The notes under the pieces: generated by a model | What the model was told of the DNA's origin: nothing | Database searches by the model: none | What the model saw: the letters and a program-made list of their open reading frames with translations, nothing else | DNA from: Curtobacterium sp. ER1/6 | GTDB taxonomy: Bacteria; Actinomycetota; Actinomycetes; Actinomycetales; Microbacteriaceae | NCBI RefSeq assembly: GCF_001742745.1 | Contig: NZ_MJAK01000011.1 | Span: forward strand, 35,562 to 99,561 | Direction: 5' to 3' | DNA length: 64,000 nucleotides | Made by a program: the position numbers and the translations under genes | Shown here: positions 7,311 through 16,236 of the stretch, piece by piece | Numbering within the stretch: position 1 is the first letter of the stretch | Layout of the letters: every line of letters starts with the position of its first letter

Positions 7311-8396
7311 CTAGCGCGGGAGCCGGGGGGCGAAGAGTCGGGTGATGAAGCGGGCGAGCAGGTTGAGCACCATCACGATGAGGATGAGCACGAGCGCCGC
7401 GGTCCAGGCCCGGTCGACGAACGGCACCGGGTTGGCGCCCTGCTGCGAGTACTGCGTGTAGGCGAACACCGGCAGGGTCATCATCGGGTTCTTGAACAGG
7501 TCGTAGTTCATGCTCGCGGTGAAGCCGGCGGTGACGAGCAGCGGCGCGGTCTCACCGATGACGCGGGCGATCGAGAGCATGACGCCCGTGGTGATGCCGG
7601 CGAGGCTCGTCGGCAGGACCACCTTGAGGATCGTCAGGTACTTCGGGACGCCGAGGGCGTACGAGGCCTCGCGGAGCTCCATCGGCACGATCTTCAGGAC
7701 CTCCTCGGTGGAGCGGACGACCACGGGGATCATCAGCACGCTCAGGGCGATGGAGCCGACGAGGCCGAAGCGGGCGCCCGGACCGAGGAAGAGCGCGAAG
7801 AGCGAGTATGCGAAGAGGCCCGCGACGATCGAGGGGATGCCGGTCATGACGTCGACGAAGAACGTGATGCCCTTCGCCAGGGCGCCCTTGCCGTACTCGA
7901 CGAGGTAGATCGAGGTGAGGAGGCCGATCGGCACCGAGATGAGCGCCGCGAAGAGCGTGATCTCGAGCGTGCCGATGAGGGCGTGCAGGGCCCCGCCGCC
8001 CTCGGAGATGACGCCGCGCATCGAGGAGCTGAAGTACGTGCCGTCGAAGCGGGCGACACCGTCGGCGATCACGGTCCAGAGGAGCGACACCAGCGGCAGG
8101 ACGGCGACGACGAAGGCCGTGGCGACCAGCGACGTCACGAGGCGGTCGACCGCCTTGCGGCCGCCCTCGACGATGCGCGAGACGACGACGATGAGCACGT
8201 CGAAGAGGACCGTGCCGAGGAACAGGGCCGCGACGACGTTGAAGTCACGGACGGCACCGCCCGCGTTGAGCAGGGCGAAGACCGCGATCAGCGCGACCCA
8301 CGAGCCGATGAGGAGCAGCCACGGCACGGACTTGTGCAGCTTGCCGTTGGCGTAGACGTTGCCGGCGACGCCGGTCTGACGGAGAGCGAGTGACAT
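7311..8396 (-). CDS. pstA: Phosphate ABC transporter permease PstA
   Basis: A 361-residue inner-membrane permease subunit with about six to eight predicted helices, for example SVPWLLLIGSWVALIAVFAL near residue 25 and VATAFVVAVLPLVSLLWTVI near 90. The EAA-type loop that contacts PstB appears in LREASYALGVPKYLTILKVV (about 260-280), followed by LPTSLAGITTGVMLSIARVI. The frame is open upstream, but ATG at 8396 fits the family N-terminus and lies 14 nt after the pstC stop; upstream residues would overlap pstC and look non-coding. The N-terminal membrane segments are longer than in E. coli PstA, which is common in Actinobacteria. Confidence 0.94.
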   Translation of the reverse strand: MSLALRQTGVAGNVYANGKLHKSVPWLLLIGSWVALIAVFALLNAGGAVRDFNVVAALFLGTVLFDVLIVVVSRIVEGGRKAVDRLVTSLVATAFVVAVLPLVSLLWTVIADGVARFDGTYFSSSMRGVISEGGGALHALIGTLEITLFAALISVPIGLLTSIYLVEYGKGALAKGITFFVDVMTGIPSIVAGLFAYSLFALFLGPGARFGLVGSIALSVLMIPVVVRSTEEVLKIVPMELREASYALGVPKYLTILKVVLPTSLAGITTGVMLSIARVIGETAPLLVTAGFTASMNYDLFKNPMMTLPVFAYTQYSQQGANPVPFVDRAWTAALVLILIVMVLNLLARFITRLFAPRLPR

Positions 8397-8410
8397 CGGG
8401 GCGCGACCTC

Positions 8411-9361
8411 TCAGGAGACCCGCTTGCGCACGATGTAGCGCGCCAGCATGTTGATGAGCAGGGTGATGACGAAGAGGATCAGGCCCGACGCGACGAGGGC
8501 GTTCAACGCGGTGCCGGACGCCTCGGCGAACTGCAGCGCGATGTTCGCCGCGATCGTCGAGGGGTTGAGCGAGGTCAGCATCTGGAACGTGACGTTCGTC
8601 GACACCGAGAGCACCAGGGCGATCGCCATCGTCTCCCCGAGCGCGCGGCCGAGGCCGAGCATGATCGCGGACACGATGCCGGACTTCGCGAACGGCAGGA
8701 CCGACAGACGGATCATCTCCCACCGGGTCGCCCCGAGGGCGAGGGCGGCCTCCTCGTTGAGGGTCGGCGCCTGCAGGAAGATCTCGCGCATGACCGCGGT
8801 CATGATCGGGATCGCCATCACCGCGAGCACGATCGACGCGGTCAGGATCGTGCGGCCGGTGCCGGACACCTGGCCGGAGAACAGCGGGAACCAGCCGAGG
8901 TACTCGTTGAGGAAGCCGTAGAACGGCTTGACGAACGGCGCCAGGACCACGATGCCCCAGAGGCCGTAGACGACCGACGGCACCGCCGCCAGCAGGTCGA
9001 TCACGTAGCCGAGCAGCGGCGCGATGCGTCGCGGGGCGTAGTGCGAGATGAACAGGGCGATGCCGAGCGACAGCGGCACCGCGAAGACGAGTGCGATGAG
9101 CGCGGACCAGATCGTGCCGAAGACGAGCGGACCGACGTAGTCCCAGAAGCTCGTCGCGTTGTTCGGCAGCTCGCCGACCTTCGCGCTGAACGCGGGGATG
9201 CTCTGCCAGACCAGGAAGGCGGCGACGAGCACGAGCACGAAGAGGATGAGGCTGCCCGCGACCACCGAGGCGGTCGAGAAGACCCGGTCGCCGACGCGGA
9301 CGACGGCCTTCGGCTTGGTGGGGGAGACGGTGGCCCCTGGCTGGGCCGGTGCGGTCGTCAT
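8411..9361 (-). CDS. pstC: Phosphate ABC transporter permease PstC
   Basis: A 316-residue permease that pairs with PstA to form the phosphate channel. There are six main hydrophobic segments, the first being VVAGSLILFVLVLVAAFLVW near residue 33, and a PstC-like central stretch APRRIAPLLGYVIDLLAAVP with SVVYGLWGIVVLAPF. The cytoplasmic EAA-like loop is LNEEAALALGATRWEMIRLS. It follows pstS after a 196-nt gap that holds a hairpin and a short repeat, and precedes pstA by 14 nt. Confidence 0.95.
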   Translation of the reverse strand: MTTAPAQPGATVSPTKPKAVVRVGDRVFSTASVVAGSLILFVLVLVAAFLVWQSIPAFSAKVGELPNNATSFWDYVGPLVFGTIWSALIALVFAVPLSLGIALFISHYAPRRIAPLLGYVIDLLAAVPSVVYGLWGIVVLAPFVKPFYGFLNEYLGWFPLFSGQVSGTGRTILTASIVLAVMAIPIMTAVMREIFLQAPTLNEEAALALGATRWEMIRLSVLPFAKSGIVSAIMLGLGRALGETMAIALVLSVSTNVTFQMLTSLNPSTIAANIALQFAEASGTALNALVASGLILFVITLLINMLARYIVRKRVS

Positions 9362-9454
9362 GGGACTCCTGTCGGAGGGGAGGCCGTGCTCCGTCAGGAG
9401 CGGCCGGGGGAGGCGACGGGGTGGTGCGGGGTTCCCGGCCTCGGGCCGGGCGGT

Positions 9455-9497
9455 CGTCGGGCGCTGGGCCGGACTGGCGTCGGGCGCTGGGCCGGAC
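9455..9497. repeat. Short direct repeat between pstS and pstC
   Basis: CGTCGGGCGCTGGGCCGGAC occurs at 9455-9474 and again at 9478-9497, a period of 23 nt, in the spacer between pstS and pstC. It directly follows the pstS hairpin on the transcribed minus strand. Function is unknown; it may be a remnant of slippage. Confidence 0.85.
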
Positions 9498-9505
9498 GGG
9501 CGAGA

Positions 9506-9545
9506 ACCCGGACGCCGGTCGATTGGGTGGGACCGGCGTCCGGGT
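9506..9545 (-). terminator. Hairpin between pstS and pstC
   Basis: A perfect 15-bp stem (arm ACCCGGACGCCGGTC, 9506-9520 with 9531-9545) and a 10-nt loop lie 12 nt after the pstS stop. In the middle of the cluster such a structure is expected to cause partial termination or to stabilise the pstS message, giving more binding protein than permease. Confidence 0.72.
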
Positions 9546-9557
9546 GCTCAGGGGGCG

Positions 9558-10664
9558 TTACTTGATGGAGGCGACGGCCTTCGCGGCCTTCTCCGCGAGG
9601 TCGCTCGAGAGGGCGGCCGACTTGGCCTCCTTCGCGGCGGCGTCCTGCGCGTCCTTCGAGACGACGTAGTCGAGGTAGCCCTTCACGAGCTCACCCTTGG
9701 CGGAGTCCTTGTACTCCTGGCAGGCGATCGCGTAGGAGACGAGGACCAGCGGCCACGCCCCCTCGGCGGTGTCCTTGCGGTTGATGTCGATCGCGAGGTC
9801 GTTGTCCTCACGGCCGGAGACCGTCTCGGAGTCCGCGACGACCTTGGCAGCGCCCTCGGCCGAGATCTCGGTGGCCTTGTCGCCGACCATGAGCTTGGCC
9901 TTGTCGAGGTCACCGGCGCCGGAGTCGTCGATGTAGGTGATGGCGTTCGAGGCGCTGGCCATCGCCGACGCGACACCCGAGGTGCCCTTCGCCGAGTCAC
10001 CGACCTGGTACGGGAAGGTCTGGCTCGGAGCCTCGGTCCAGACGTCCGACGCGTTCGCCGACACGTACTCGGAGAAGTTCTGCGTGGTGCCCGAGTCGTC
10101 CGAGCGGTGCACGACCGTGATGTTCGCGTCCGGCAGGTCGACGCCGTCGTTCAGCGCGGCGATCTGCGAGTCGTTCCACTTGGTGATCTTGCCCGAGAAG
10201 ATGCCCGCGATGGTCTTCGCGTCGAGGGTCAGGTCGCTGACGCCGTCGATCTTGTAGGCGATCGCGATCGGGGAGATGTAGACCGGGATGTCGATGGCCT
10301 TGGCGTTGCAGAGGTCGAAGGAGCCGGAGAGCTCCTCGTCCTTGAGCGCGGCGTCGGAGCCGGCGAAGTCCGCCGCACCCGAGATGAAATTCTTGCGGCC
10401 GGCGCCCGAGCCGTCCGGCGAGTAGTTGACCGTCACGCCGGAGGCGACGTTCTGGAAGCCGGCGGCCCACGTGGCCTCGGCGGTCTGCTGTGCGGAGGAG
10501 CCGGAGCCGGTCAGCGTGCCCGAGAGCTTCGAGTAGTCGGTGCCGGAGCTCGAGGTCGGAGCCGCGGACTCGCCGCTGCCGCCCTCGTTCGCCGCGCAGG
10601 AGGAGAGCACGACGGCGCCGGCGATCGCGATCGCTGCGATCGAACCGAATCGCTTGATGTTCAC
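9558..10664 (-). CDS. pstS: Phosphate-binding lipoprotein PstS
   Basis: A 368-residue extracellular solute-binding lipoprotein for inorganic phosphate. The signal peptide MNIKRFGSIAAIAIAGAVVL leads to the lipobox LSSC with Cys23 as the lipidated residue. Ligand-loop features of PstS are GTLTGSGSSAQQTAEATWAA, FAGSDAALKDEE, VVHRSDDSGTTQNFSEYVS and GDSAKGTSGVASAMA. The length is normal. It is first in the pstSCAB cluster and has a GGTGAAC direct repeat of PHO-box type about 110 nt upstream (10775-10792), so phosphate-starvation control by the RegX3 protein encoded in this window is likely. Confidence 0.97.
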   Translation of the reverse strand: MNIKRFGSIAAIAIAGAVVLSSCAANEGGSGESAAPTSSSGTDYSKLSGTLTGSGSSAQQTAEATWAAGFQNVASGVTVNYSPDGSGAGRKNFISGAADFAGSDAALKDEELSGSFDLCNAKAIDIPVYISPIAIAYKIDGVSDLTLDAKTIAGIFSGKITKWNDSQIAALNDGVDLPDANITVVHRSDDSGTTQNFSEYVSANASDVWTEAPSQTFPYQVGDSAKGTSGVASAMASASNAITYIDDSGAGDLDKAKLMVGDKATEISAEGAAKVVADSETVSGREDNDLAIDINRKDTAEGAWPLVLVSYAIACQEYKDSAKGELVKGYLDYVVSKDAQDAAAKEAKSAALSSDLAEKAAKAVASIK

Positions 10665-10752
10665 AGGGGTCCCTTCGGGAATGTCATTGCAGGTGGGACC
10701 GCTGCTGGTCCCTCGGGCCGGTGCTGACCCGGGAGCGACTGTAGGGACGCGA

Positions 10753-10792
10753 GGTGACGGGGATGGCGCTCATCGGTGAACGGGAGGTGAAC
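10753..10792 (-). promoter_or_regulatory. PHO-box-like direct repeats upstream of pstS
   Basis: On the plus strand GGTGAAC occurs at 10775-10781 and again at 10786-10792, exactly 11 nt apart; a further GGTGACG at 10753-10759 is 22 nt before the first. On the gene strand this reads as GTTCACC repeats with one-helical-turn spacing, the form described for PhoP/RegX3 operators in Actinobacteria. The position is upstream of pstS, the expected target. Confidence 0.82.
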
Positions 10793-10932
10793 GAGGGGTT
10801 GTGCCCGGTCCGGAACACGTGCGCGGACGCGCGAGCGGGTGCATGATCGGTCTCGCTGTGCGCTGTTCCGGATCATGCAGATGCATCGGTCTGGAGGCGC
10901 GGCGCAGCTCCGCCACGTCGGTCCGCGTCCGG

Positions 10933-11880
10933 TCAGGCCGGGACGGTGTTCCGGTGGGTCTCGACCGCGACGAGCTTCTCGCCGGCGATGTGCAGGACCG
11001 CGAAGTCCCCGACGGACAGCATGGCGGCCCGACGGAGGTCGAAGCGACGGCGGTCGTCGGCCGTCGCCGCGGCGATGCGCGCGACGATGTCCGGCAGGAC
11101 CGGCCCGTGCGAGCACAGGACGGTCGACTTCGCCTTGGCGATGCGCTTCTGCACCACGCCCTTGACGTCGGCCGCGCCCCGGTCGTGGGCGTCCTGGCTG
11201 ATGTCGGCCGTGCTCGAGACACCGATCTTCGTCCGGGCCGAGAGCGGCTCGACGGTCGCGAGGCACCGCGCCGCCGTGCTGCTGACGATCTTCTTCGGGC
11301 CGAAGGCCGCGACCGGGGCGGCGGCGGCCCTGGCCTGCGACCGTCCGACGGGCAGCAGCGGCCGGGTGGCGTCGGGGCCGTCCCAGTCCGATCCGGGCAC
11401 GGTCTTCGCGTGCCGGAGCGCGATGAGCGCGAACGTGCGGTGCTCGCCGGCCGCGACGCGCTCGGCGAAGCGGTCGAGGATCGCGACGTCCCGCTCGTAC
11501 GTGAGCCGGGCGCGGGCGTCGTCGATCGTCACCCAGTCGATGGCGGCGACCTCGTCGTTGGGGCGGAACCGTCCGGCCCGCTCGAACTCCTTCGAGCCGA
11601 CACGCGCCGACCAGTAGTGCACGACCTTGTCGCGGCCGCTCGGCAGGACGTACTCCGCCGTGCCGAGGGGCGCACCGAGGTGCACGCGGTACCCCGTCTC
11701 CTCGGCGATCTCGCGGACCGCGGTCGTCGGGACGCTCTCGCCCGGGTCGACCTTGCCCTTCGGCAGGGAGACGTCCTGGTGGTGGTCACGGTGGACGAGC
11801 AGCACGAGCGGGACGCCGTCGCGCTCGCGCCAGACGACCGCGCCCGCCGCGACGACGGGGCCCGAGGCGCCGCCGCTCAC
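10933..11880 (-). CDS. Nudix hydrolase fused to histidine phosphatase (MutT1-like)
   Basis: A 315-residue two-domain protein. The N-terminal Nudix domain (about residues 8-140) carries the Nudix box around [20 protein letters not shown] with its GX5EX7REUXEEXGU pattern. The C-terminal histidine phosphatase domain (about 150-315) begins with [20 protein letters not shown], where the RHA motif marks the phosphohistidine; a second His occurs in [11 protein letters not shown]. Mycobacterial MutT1 has this layout and hydrolyses 8-oxo-(d)GTP and diadenosine polyphosphates. The GTG start overlaps the ppk stop by 4 nt (GTGA), so it is coupled to polyphosphate kinase; a role in clearing oxidised nucleotides or polyphosphorylated dinucleotides is inferred. 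Confidence 0.9.
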   Translation of the reverse strand: MSGGASGPVVAAGAVVWRERDGVPLVLLVHRDHHQDVSLPKGKVDPGESVPTTAVREIAEETGYRVHLGAPLGTAEYVLPSGRDKVVHYWSARVGSKEFERAGRFRPNDEVAAIDWVTIDDARARLTYERDVAILDRFAERVAAGEHRTFALIALRHAKTVPGSDWDGPDATRPLLPVGRSQARAAAAPVAAFGPKKIVSSTAARCLATVEPLSARTKIGVSSTADISQDAHDRGAADVKGVVQKRIAKAKSTVLCSHGPVLPDIVARIAAATADDRRRFDLRRAAMLSVGDFAVLHIAGEKLVAVETHRNTVPA

Positions 11881-14042
11881 CGAGCCGAGCGCTTCCGGGC
11901 CGAGATCTTCCGCATGAGCACATTCTGCACGTCCGCGAGCGGTCGGCCGTCGTCGTCCGTCGAGTGGCGGGTCCACTCGCCGTCGGACTCGAGGTGCCAC
12001 GAGCTCGTCGTGTCCGCCATCGCGAGGTCGAACATCTCCTGGACCTCGGCGGTGTGCGCGGGGTCGGTGAGGCGGACCAGTGCCTCGACGCGGCGGTCGA
12101 GGTTGCGGTGCATCATGTCGGCCGACCCGATGAAGACGAGCGGGTCGCCGTCGTTGTGGAACGTGAACGCCCGCGAGTGCTCGAGGTAGCGGCCGACGAC
12201 GCTGCGGACGCGGATGGTCTCGCTCACGCCCTCGATGCCGGGCTTCAGCGAGCAGATGCCGCGGACCCACACGTCGACCGGCACCCCGGCCTGGCTCGCG
12301 AGGTAGAGCGCGTCGATGACCTGCTCGTCGACCATCGAGTTGACCTTGATGCGGATGCCGGAGGGCTTCCCGGCCCGGGCGTTCTCGGCCTCGGCCTGGA
12401 TGCGCTTCACGAGCCCCTTGCGGAGGTGCAGCGGCGCGACGAGCAGGCGCTTGAACTTCTTCTCGATCGCGTAGCCGGACAGCTCGTTGAACAGCCGCGT
12501 CAGGTCCTTGCCCACGGTGTCGTCCGCGGTGAACAGGCCCATGTCCTCGTAGATGCGCGAGGTCTTCGGGTTGTAGTTGCCCGTGCCGATGTGGCTGTAG
12601 TGCTTGAGGGTGCCGCCCTCCTGCCGGATCACGAGCACCAGCTTCGAGTGCGTCTTCAGCCCGACCAGGCCGTAGACGACGTGCACGCCGGCCTTCTCGA
12701 GCTTCCGGGCCCACCCGATGTTGTTCTGCTCGTCGAAGCGCGCCTTGATCTCGACGAGCGCCAGCACCTGCTTGCCCGCCGCGGCGGCGTCGATCAGTGC
12801 CTCGACGATGGGGCTGTCACCGGAGGTCCGGTACAGCGTCTGCTTGATGGCCAGCACGTTCGGGTCCGCGGCGGCCTGCTCGAGGAAGGCCTGCACGCTC
12901 GTCGCGAAGGACTCGTACGGGTGGTGCACGAGCACGTCGCGCGCCGCGATCGCGCGGAACAGGTCGGGCTTCGTGTTCGGCTCGCCCGGCTGGAACTGCA
13001 CGGGCGTCGTCGGCACGTGGCGCGGGTAGTGCAGGTCGGGACGGGCGATCTTGGCGATCTCGAACAGTCCGCCCAGGTCGAGCGGCGACGGCAGGCGGTA
13101 GACCTCCTGCTCGGTGACGTCGAGCTCGCGCACGAGCAGGTCGAGGGTCACCGGGTCCATGTCCTCGGTGATCTCGAGACGGATCGGCGGTCCGAACCGA
13201 CGGCGGAGCAGTTCGCGCTCGAGGGCCTGGATGAGGTTCTCGGCCTCGTCCTCCTCGATCTCGACGTCCTCGTTGCGGGTGACCCGGAACACGTGGTGCT
13301 CGAGGACCTCCATCCCCGGGAACAGGTCGTCGAGGTGGTTCGCGATGAGGTCCTCGAGGGGGATGAAGCGCATCCGGCCGGAGCCGTCGTCGGGCAGCGC
13401 GATGAAGCGCGAGAAGTTCTGCGGGACCTTGAGGCGCGCGAACTCCTGGCGCTGCGACTTCGGGTTCCGGACGCGGACCGCGAGGTTGAGCGACAGCCCG
13501 GAGATGTACGGGAACGGGTGCGCCGGGTCGACCGCGAGCGGCATGAGCACCGGGAAGATCTGCTCGTTGAAGTACTCGCGCATGCGCAGCCGGTCGGCCT
13601 CGTCGAGGTCGGACCAGTGCTCGACGTGGATGCCCGCGGCGTCGAGGTCCGGCTTGAGCGAGTCGATGAACGCCTGGGCGTGCCGGTCCTGCAGCTCGTG
13701 CGCCTTCGCCGCGATGTCCCGCAGGACGTCGCTCGGGGCGCGGCCCACGTTCGTCGGCACCGCGATGCCGGTGTCGATGCGGCGCTTCAGCCCGGCCACC
13801 CGGACCATGAAGAACTCGTCGAGGTTCGACGCGAAGATCGCCAGGAAGTTCGCGCGCTCGAGGAGCGGCTGCGTGCGGTCCTCACCGAGCTCGAGCACGC
13901 GCTGGTTGAAGCGCAGCCAGCTCAGCTCGCGGTCGAAGTAGCGGTCCGAGGGCAGCGACTCGTGCTCGATCTCGACGACCTCGTCGAAGTCGTCGAGGTC
14001 GGGGGCGACGGATTCGCCGTCGAGCTGCGGTTCGGTGTCCAT
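11877..14042 (-). CDS. ppk1: Polyphosphate kinase 1
   Basis: A 721-residue PPK1 that reversibly polymerises the terminal phosphate of ATP into polyphosphate. The N-terminal domain begins with [20 protein letters not shown] (about residue 35), followed by [20 protein letters not shown]. The catalytic region has [39 protein letters not shown] and [20 protein letters not shown], whose first His is the autophosphorylation site. The C-terminal domain has [20 protein letters not shown] and [20 protein letters not shown] at 14042 is preferred over an in-frame ATG nine codons upstream because AGGATGG precedes it. Two GGTGNAC elements 22 nt apart (14085-14113) suggest Pho control. Confidence 0.96.
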   Translation of the reverse strand: MDTEPQLDGESVAPDLDDFDEVVEIEHESLPSDRYFDRELSWLRFNQRVLELGEDRTQPLLERANFLAIFASNLDEFFMVRVAGLKRRIDTGIAVPTNVGRAPSDVLRDIAAKAHELQDRHAQAFIDSLKPDLDAAGIHVEHWSDLDEADRLRMREYFNEQIFPVLMPLAVDPAHPFPYISGLSLNLAVRVRNPKSQRQEFARLKVPQNFSRFIALPDDGSGRMRFIPLEDLIANHLDDLFPGMEVLEHHVFRVTRNEDVEIEEDEAENLIQALERELLRRRFGPPIRLEITEDMDPVTLDLLVRELDVTEQEVYRLPSPLDLGGLFEIAKIARPDLHYPRHVPTTPVQFQPGEPNTKPDLFRAIAARDVLVHHPYESFATSVQAFLEQAAADPNVLAIKQTLYRTSGDSPIVEALIDAAAAGKQVLALVEIKARFDEQNNIGWARKLEKAGVHVVYGLVGLKTHSKLVLVIRQEGGTLKHYSHIGTGNYNPKTSRIYEDMGLFTADDTVGKDLTRLFNELSGYAIEKKFKRLLVAPLHLRKGLVKRIQAEAENARAGKPSGIRIKVNSMVDEQVIDALYLASQAGVPVDVWVRGICSLKPGIEGVSETIRVRSVVGRYLEHSRAFTFHNDGDPLVFIGSADMMHRNLDRRVEALVRLTDPAHTAEVQEMFDLAMADTTSSWHLESDGEWTRHSTDDDGRPLADVQNVLMRKISARKRSAR

Positions 14043-14084
14043 GTCGCCATCCTGCCACCCGCCCGGCACGGTCGGTGGAGCGCG

Positions 14085-14113
14085 GGTGGACGCTGAGGAG
14101 CGCGCGGGTGAAC
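14085..14113 (-). promoter_or_regulatory. Possible degenerate PHO box upstream of ppk1
   Basis: GGTGGAC (14085-14091) and GGTGAAC (14107-14113) are 22 nt apart, two turns of the 11-nt phase seen at pstS, in the same orientation relative to the gene. The middle repeat is not recognisable, so this is weaker than the pstS site. Confidence 0.4.
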
Positions 14114-14136
14114 GCGGGCCCTCGGGACCGGCCCGG

Positions 14137-14973
14137 TCAGGACCGCGCGGCGTACTGCACGTCGATCGCGTGCCGGGTGAAGCCCGACCGGTGGTAGAGC
14201 GCGAGCGCCGGTTCGTTGTCGCCCTCGACGTAGAGCGCTGCGGCGGTCAGGCCCCGGCCCGCCAGGCGCGCCGTCCCCGCGCGCATCAGCACCCCGCCGA
14301 CGCCCTGCCCCTGCAGGTCGGGCCGGACGGCCACCGCGTAGAACTCGCCGGTGCCGTCCTCGACCTTGAGCCAGCACGATCCAGCGAGCGCCCCGTCGGC
14401 GTCGCGGAGGAGCAGGAGGTCGTCGCCGGAGAACCACGCCTCGGCCTCGCGGGCACGGAGGTCGTCGAGCGTCATCCGCCCCTGCTCGGGGTGGTGCGCG
14501 AAGGCCGCCGCGTTCAGGGTCAGCCAGGCGTCCTCGTCGACCGGGTCCCCGGCGCGGAACGCGTCCAGGCTCCAGCCCTCCGGCACCCGCGGGTCGACGG
14601 GCTCGGTGACGATCGGCGCCCGCAGCTGCAGGAGCGTGCGGACGACGGTCCAGCCGTACCGGTCGGCGAGCGCGCGCGCGGCCGGGTGGTCCCCGTGCGC
14701 CCACGCGAGCCGGGGTGCGGGGGCCGGCGGCGTCGCGGCCCCGCCGCCCGGGGCGAGCACCTGCGCGACGAGGGCCGAGCCGACGCCCTGGCCACGGGCC
14801 TCCCGGGCGACCACGAGCTCCAGCTCGCCGTCGCGGACGACCGCCACCCCGCGCTCGTCGCCGATCACCGTCGCGCGACCGGCGCGCACGTCGACCAGGG
14901 TCTGGTCGGAGAACGGCGGTGCCTCGCCGGCGGCGACGGACGCGCTCGCGAGCATCTCGACGACGGCGAGCAC
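14137..14973 (-). CDS. mshD: Mycothiol synthase (MshD-like acetyltransferase)
   Basis: A 278-residue tandem GNAT protein. The N-terminal domain (about 1-130) retains [20 protein letters not shown] as its acetyl-CoA loop. The C-terminal domain (about 140-278) has the stronger signature [20 protein letters not shown] and ends with [20 protein letters not shown]. MshD acetylates cysteinyl-glucosaminyl-inositol in the last step of mycothiol synthesis, in the cytosol. The middle motif [20 protein letters not shown] with the following DDL resembles mycobacterial MshD. The GTG start shares one base with the stop of the upstream regulator gene. The same glnR-mshD order is known near the phosphate genes of mycobacteria, which supports the assignment. 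Confidence 0.88.
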   Translation of the reverse strand: MLAVVEMLASASVAAGEAPPFSDQTLVDVRAGRATVIGDERGVAVVRDGELELVVAREARGQGVGSALVAQVLAPGGGAATPPAPAPRLAWAHGDHPAARALADRYGWTVVRTLLQLRAPIVTEPVDPRVPEGWSLDAFRAGDPVDEDAWLTLNAAAFAHHPEQGRMTLDDLRAREAEAWFSGDDLLLLRDADGALAGSCWLKVEDGTGEFYAVAVRPDLQGQGVGGVLMRAGTARLAGRGLTAAALYVEGDNEPALALYHRSGFTRHAIDVQYAARS

Positions 14974-15656
14974 TACCGGTCCGCCAGCCGCTCGGCCTCG
15001 TCGTCGTGGACGTTGAAGCGGTAGCCGACGTTCCGGACGGTGCCGATGAGCGACTCGAGGTCGCCGAGCTTGGCGCGGAGGCGTCGCACGTGCACGTCGA
15101 CCGTGCGGGTGCCGCCGAAGTAGTCGTAGCCCCAGACCTCGCTGAGGAGCTGCTCGCGGGTGAACACCCGCGACGGGTGCGTGGCGAAGAAGCGGAGGAG
15201 CTCGAACTCCTTGAAGGTCAGGTCGAGCGGGCGTCCGCGCACCTTCGCCGAGTAGCTGGCCTCGTCGATGACGACGCCCGACGCCTGGATCTTCGAGCCC
15301 GTCGGGTTCTTGGCGGCGCGACCCGTGGTCAGGCGGATCCGCGCGTCGACCTCGGCCGGACCCGCGGTCTCGAGCACGACGTCCTCGACGTTCCACTCGC
15401 TGTTCACGGCGGTCAGGCCGCCCTCCGTGACGACGAGGACGATCGGCGTCGTCGACCCGCTCGTCGCGAGGATCTTGCAGAGGGCCTTCGCGCTGACCAG
15501 GTCGGTGCGGGCGTCCACGAACATCAGGTCGCTCTGCGGCGCGTTGACCAGCTGCGCGGCCTCGGCGGGGACGTGACGGATCCGGTGGCTCAGCAGACCG
15601 AGACTCGGCAGGACGTCGCCGGGCGCGGCTGAGGTGAGTACCAGGAGCTGGGCCAC
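14973..15656 (-). CDS. glnR: Atypical OmpR-type response regulator, GlnR-like
   Basis: A 227-residue protein with a degenerate receiver domain (about 1-115) and a C-terminal winged helix. The receiver keeps [10 protein letters not shown] with Asp48 at the usual phosphoacceptor position but lacks the N-terminal acidic pair (the start reads [14 protein letters not shown]), which is characteristic of GlnR-type orphan regulators. The DNA-binding domain has [40 protein letters not shown] and [20 protein letters not shown]. GlnR controls nitrogen-assimilation genes in other Actinobacteria. It is not next to a kinase gene. Identification rests on the missing acidic residues and the shared order with mshD; target genes cannot be deduced. 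Confidence 0.78.
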   Translation of the reverse strand: MAQLLVLTSAAPGDVLPSLGLLSHRIRHVPAEAAQLVNAPQSDLMFVDARTDLVSAKALCKILATSGSTTPIVLVVTEGGLTAVNSEWNVEDVVLETAGPAEVDARIRLTTGRAAKNPTGSKIQASGVVIDEASYSAKVRGRPLDLTFKEFELLRFFATHPSRVFTREQLLSEVWGYDYFGGTRTVDVHVRRLRAKLGDLESLIGTVRNVGYRFNVHDDEAERLADR

Positions 15657-15774
15657 AGGACCTCCAGAACGAGGGGGAGTCGTGGAGCCATCCTAGTGAT
15701 GCCCGCGGAACCGCCCGCCGACCGGCCGGTCGGTCCGACGCCCACGCGGGCGCGGCCCTGTCATGATGGAGCGC

Positions 15775-16056
15775 GTGACCGAGCCCGTCCCGCCCCTCGA
15801 CCAGCGCCGTCTGCGGCTGACCTCCGTGCTGCCGGTCTGGGTGCTCGCGGTCGTCGGCGCGGTGCTCGTCCTCACCCTCACGCAGCAGGACTCCTTCGCG
15901 TGGCTGCTCCTCGTGTTCGTGCTGTGCGTGCTCGTCAGCTTCGTGCTGCAGCTCATCACCGCGACGAAGGACGGGCTGGTCGAGCGGATCAGCATCGCGT
16001 CCTCCGGGGCGTTCGTCGTCGTGCTCGTGACCGCCGTGGTCCTGCTGGCGCGCTGA
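15775..16056 (+). CDS. Small membrane protein, three predicted helices, 93 aa
   Basis: A hydrophobic protein with a short charged N-terminus (TEPVPPLDQRRLRLT) and three membrane segments: VLPVWVLAVVGAVLVLTL, FAWLLLVFVLCVLVSFVLQL and, after a polar loop ATKDGLVERISIAS, SGAFVVVLVTAVVLLA. GTG at 15775 with GGAG just upstream is preferred; an ATG four codons earlier is also possible. It is divergent from the GlnR-like gene and starts a same-strand run of small genes. Related proteins occur widely in Microbacteriaceae; no function known to me. Confidence 0.72.
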   Translation: MTEPVPPLDQRRLRLTSVLPVWVLAVVGAVLVLTLTQQDSFAWLLLVFVLCVLVSFVLQLITATKDGLVERISIASSGAFVVVLVTAVVLLAR

Positions 16057-16119
16057 CCGCCCGCGCGACCCGCGGTGCCCGGCCCTGGCGCCGTCAGGCG
16101 TCCCGCGTAGACTCGCGGC

Positions 16120-16236
16120 ATGGATTCGCTGCTTGCGCTCGAGCTGTTCTACGTGGGCCTCCTCGGCCTGGCGTCGCTCGCGATCGCGTTCATCTCGGTC
16201 GTCGTCGTCGTGAAGCTGTTCAAGGGTCAGCGTTGA
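16120..16236 (+). CDS. Single-pass membrane peptide, 38 aa
   Basis: ATG at 16120 opens a 38-residue frame: a short acidic start (MDSLLALELF), one strongly hydrophobic helix (YVGLLGLASLAIAFISVVVV) and a basic tail VKLFKGQR. A TAGACT -10 box (16108-16113) ends 6 nt before the ATG, so it is probably made from a leaderless mRNA. Its stop overlaps the putative TTG start of the following nitrobindin-like gene (TTGA), which argues for coupled translation. Almost every codon ends in G or C. The charge pattern suggests an N-out, C-in orientation. No function is recognised. Confidence 0.68.
   Translation: MDSLLALELFYVGLLGLASLAIAFISVVVVVKLFKGQR

Noticed and set aside
6420..8393. 657-codon plus-strand frame rich in Arg, Glu, His and Asp
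   Set aside because: It is the antisense of pstB and pstA, which have clear family motifs. Such frames arise from G/C-biased third positions in high-GC DNA and show abnormal amino acid composition.
11964..14096. 710-codon plus-strand frame opposite ppk1
   Set aside because: Antisense shadow of a well-supported polyphosphate kinase; composition is dominated by Val, Arg, Asp, Glu and His with no domain signature.
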